6,693 nucleotides of DNA from positions 1 to 6,693 of the forward strand of contig CALDGT010000339.1 in the NCBI GenBank assembly GCA_937942935.1, given 5' to 3'. The position numbers and the translations under genes are program-made. This stretch comes from an uncultured Chloroflexota bacterium. Lineage in GTDB: Bacteria > Chloroflexota > Anaerolineae > Aggregatilineales > Phototrophicaceae. A model generated the notes under the pieces. It had not been told where the DNA came from, made no database searches, and worked only from the letters and a program-made list of their open reading frames with translations. Below are positions 5,962 to 6,693 of this stretch, one piece after another; within the stretch, counting starts at the first letter, position 1; each line of letters starts with the position of its first letter.

Positions 5962-6003
5962 GTAGGGTGGGTATTAGGGCGCTTCTCGCCCGTATGTCCC
6001 ACC
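5962..6003 (+). repeat. REP-like palindrome 5 (42 bp, GTAG foot)
   Basis: GTAG (5962-5965), arms GGTGGG (5966-5971) and CCCACC (5998-6003), and inner stem GGGCG/CGCCC around CTTCT (5977-5991). It is a direct repeat of element 4 with a 65-base period, ending only 7 bases from the response-regulator stop codon. On the RR/kinase transcript it would be the first structure after the RR stop and could protect or trim the message. It has no U tract on that strand. Confidence 0.8.
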
Positions 6004-6010
6004 GTTTCCA

Positions 6011-6385
6011 TTATTTTTCCCACACGTCTTGACCTGCCAAAACACGCTCTACCTGATTGATAAATTGACCAATCTTGAGGGGATACCCGATGAACGCATC
6101 GAATCCCATCTCACGCGCCCGCACGATTTCATCGGTATAAACGCTACACGCCACAATCGGCACAGTCACCCCATGTCCACGGAGCAAACTCAATACATCA
6201 TACCCAGTCATGCCGTCTAAATTAAGGTCGGTGAACACAATATCCAACGCCGAAAGCGATTGAATCGCTTCGTTTAACCTATCGACACTATCTACCGTGG
6301 TATAACTAAAATTGGCATTGCCCAATAAGCGCGACATGATGGTGATATTGCTGGCGGTATCATCAATAATCAGTGCATGTGGCAT
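6011..6385 (-). CDS. single-domain response regulator (receiver only), atypical
   Basis: 124 residues covering one CheY-like receiver domain and no output domain. Visible landmarks: acidic pair D8-D9 (LIIDDTASN), phospho-acceptor D53 in VFTDLNLDGMTG, and S81 in PIVACSVY at the conserved Ser/Thr position. The usual Lys of the KP motif after strand 5 (normally like FISKPI) is replaced: the sequence reads FIGYPL with Tyr101 and Pro102. The TAT codon for Tyr is clear. The nearest Lys is K104. Phosphorylation is possible, but the normal switch may be altered. Stand-alone receivers act by binding partner proteins or in phosphorelays; no histidine kinase is in the window. The start is supported by AAGGG about 9 bases upstream and by the family's usual N-terminus. 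The downstream neighbour on the same strand is the Ser/Thr kinase, 272 bases away. Confidence 0.93.
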   Translation of the reverse strand: MPHALIIDDTASNITIMSRLLGNANFSYTTVDSVDRLNEAIQSLSALDIVFTDLNLDGMTGYDVLSLLRGHGVTVPIVACSVYTDEIVRAREMGFDAFIGYPLKIGQFINQVERVLAGQDVWEK

Positions 6386-6424
6386 GGTTTATCCCTTATA
6401 TATCTGATTTTGTCTGATATGGCT

Positions 6425-6452
6425 ATTATAACACCATCTGACGATGTGTGCA
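6425..6452 (-). promoter_or_regulatory. promoter of the response regulator
   Basis: On the minus strand, a perfect TATAAT (6430-6425) is preceded by TGT, giving an extended -10 TGTTATAAT. A TGCACA (6452-6447, 4 of 6 to TTGACA) lies 16 bases upstream. Transcription would start near 6418, leaving a leader of about 33 bases. No other good promoter was found before the kinase, so this one may serve the whole minus-strand group. Confidence 0.6.
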
Positions 6453-6561
6453 TTTATTTATCGAACACAGCATGATGCCCCTTAATGCAAAAGATAACAC
6501 GCCAAGCGTTATATGTTATTGACAGGTTGTAAATATTACGAAAAACGTAAAATATTTTTTA

Positions 6562-6582
6562 CGAAATTCATAAAAAATTTCG
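6562..6582. promoter_or_regulatory. inverted repeat upstream of the rightmost gene
   Basis: CGAAATT (6562-6568) and AATTTCG (6576-6582), 7 bp perfect, 7-base A/T-rich spacer, just before the region expected to hold the -35 of the promoter at 6605. It lies within a very AT-rich stretch (6528-6580) that also contains the imperfect pair TATTACG (6534-6540)/CGTAAAATA (6546-6554). It could be a regulator binding site or an UP-like element; this is inferred from position only. Confidence 0.4.
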
Positions 6583-6604
6583 GTTTGATTTTGGAGTTTG
6601 GGCT

Positions 6605-6610
6605 TATAAT
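6605..6610 (+). promoter_or_regulatory. -10 box of the rightmost gene
   Basis: Perfect TATAAT, 35 bases before the ATG at 6646. The best upstream match, TTGATT at 6585-6590, gives a spacer of only 14 bases. At 17 bases the hexamer is GGTTTG, so the -35 is poor and activation by a bound regulator is plausible. Confidence 0.45.
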
Positions 6611-6645
6611 CAAGACATATAAGCATAATTTGGGAATTAAGTCTT

Positions 6646-6693
6646 ATGATGAATGCCAAGCCAATCGCAACGACCACCTATATTCAAATTGAC
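6646..6693 (+). CDS. start of an unidentified gene (3' end outside window)
   Basis: ATG ATG opens a frame that stays open for 16 codons to the window edge (MMNAKPIATTTYIQID). The start could be either ATG (6646 or 6649). No strong Shine-Dalgarno is present (only GGGAA around 6632-6636), but the TATAAT at 6605 is well placed. It is transcribed divergently from the response regulator. Sixteen residues are too few to name a family. Confidence 0.5.
   Translation, partial: MMNAKPIATTTYIQID

Noticed and set aside
485..6003. CRISPR array
   Set aside because: The 36-base and 65-base periods come from two copies each, with spacers that are themselves part of the repeats. There are no further units and no cas genes.
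4665..6220. Other plus-strand ORFs across the kinase and receiver genes
   Set aside because: They are antisense shadows, rich in Cys, Trp and Arg, and conflict with well-supported minus-strand genes.
6519..6553. TTGACA at 6519-6524 as a -35 box for the right-hand gene
   Set aside because: The only nearby -10-like string, TAAAAT at 6548-6553, gives a 23-base spacer. The TATAAT at 6605 is much too far away.

Overview
The window looks like chromosomal DNA of a filamentous or soil/water bacterium of the Chloroflexota, probably Anaerolineae-like. This is inferred from style, not from a marker gene. The clues are a PknB-type Ser/Thr kinase whose extracellular part is a long Thr/Pro-rich linker followed by two SH3b domains, an almost perfect HEAT-repeat protein, a secreted TPR protein, and many short palindromic repeats between genes. 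No rRNA, tRNA, integrase, transposase or CRISPR array was seen.

Layout, left to right. The 3' end of a HEAT-repeat gene (+) runs in from the left edge to 461. A 280-base spacer (462-741) holds two inverted REP-like elements and partial copies of them. Then come a secreted TPR-repeat protein (742-2457, +) and a small cupin (2484-2903, +), 26 bases apart and probably co-transcribed. A convergent spacer of 339 bases (2904-3242) holds two strong hairpins. On the minus strand, read right to left, are a single-domain response regulator (6385-6011), a 272-base spacer with three more REP-like elements, a 760-residue transmembrane Ser/Thr kinase (5738-3456), and a 66-residue acidic protein (3443-3243) whose ribosome-binding site lies at the kinase stop codon. 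At the right edge a divergent gene starts (6646, +), and only 16 codons are visible. The divergent spacer carries a perfect TATAAT on each strand.

How the genes may work together: the minus-strand genes form a plausible signalling group, with an atypical receiver, a membrane kinase with a cell-wall/extracellular sensor, and a small coupled partner. The HEAT and TPR products are protein-protein interaction scaffolds. The substrate of the cupin cannot be read from the sequence.

The most unusual content lies between the genes. Five GTAG-footed palindromes occur at two loci; three are exactly 42 bp, and their inner stem shows a compensatory base-pair change. The two loci share the same mosaic architecture. 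This resembles the REP/BIME elements mobilised by RAYT (TnpA-REP) transposases, but no such enzyme is encoded here. The receiver domain lacks the near-invariant lysine of the family, with Tyr in its place.
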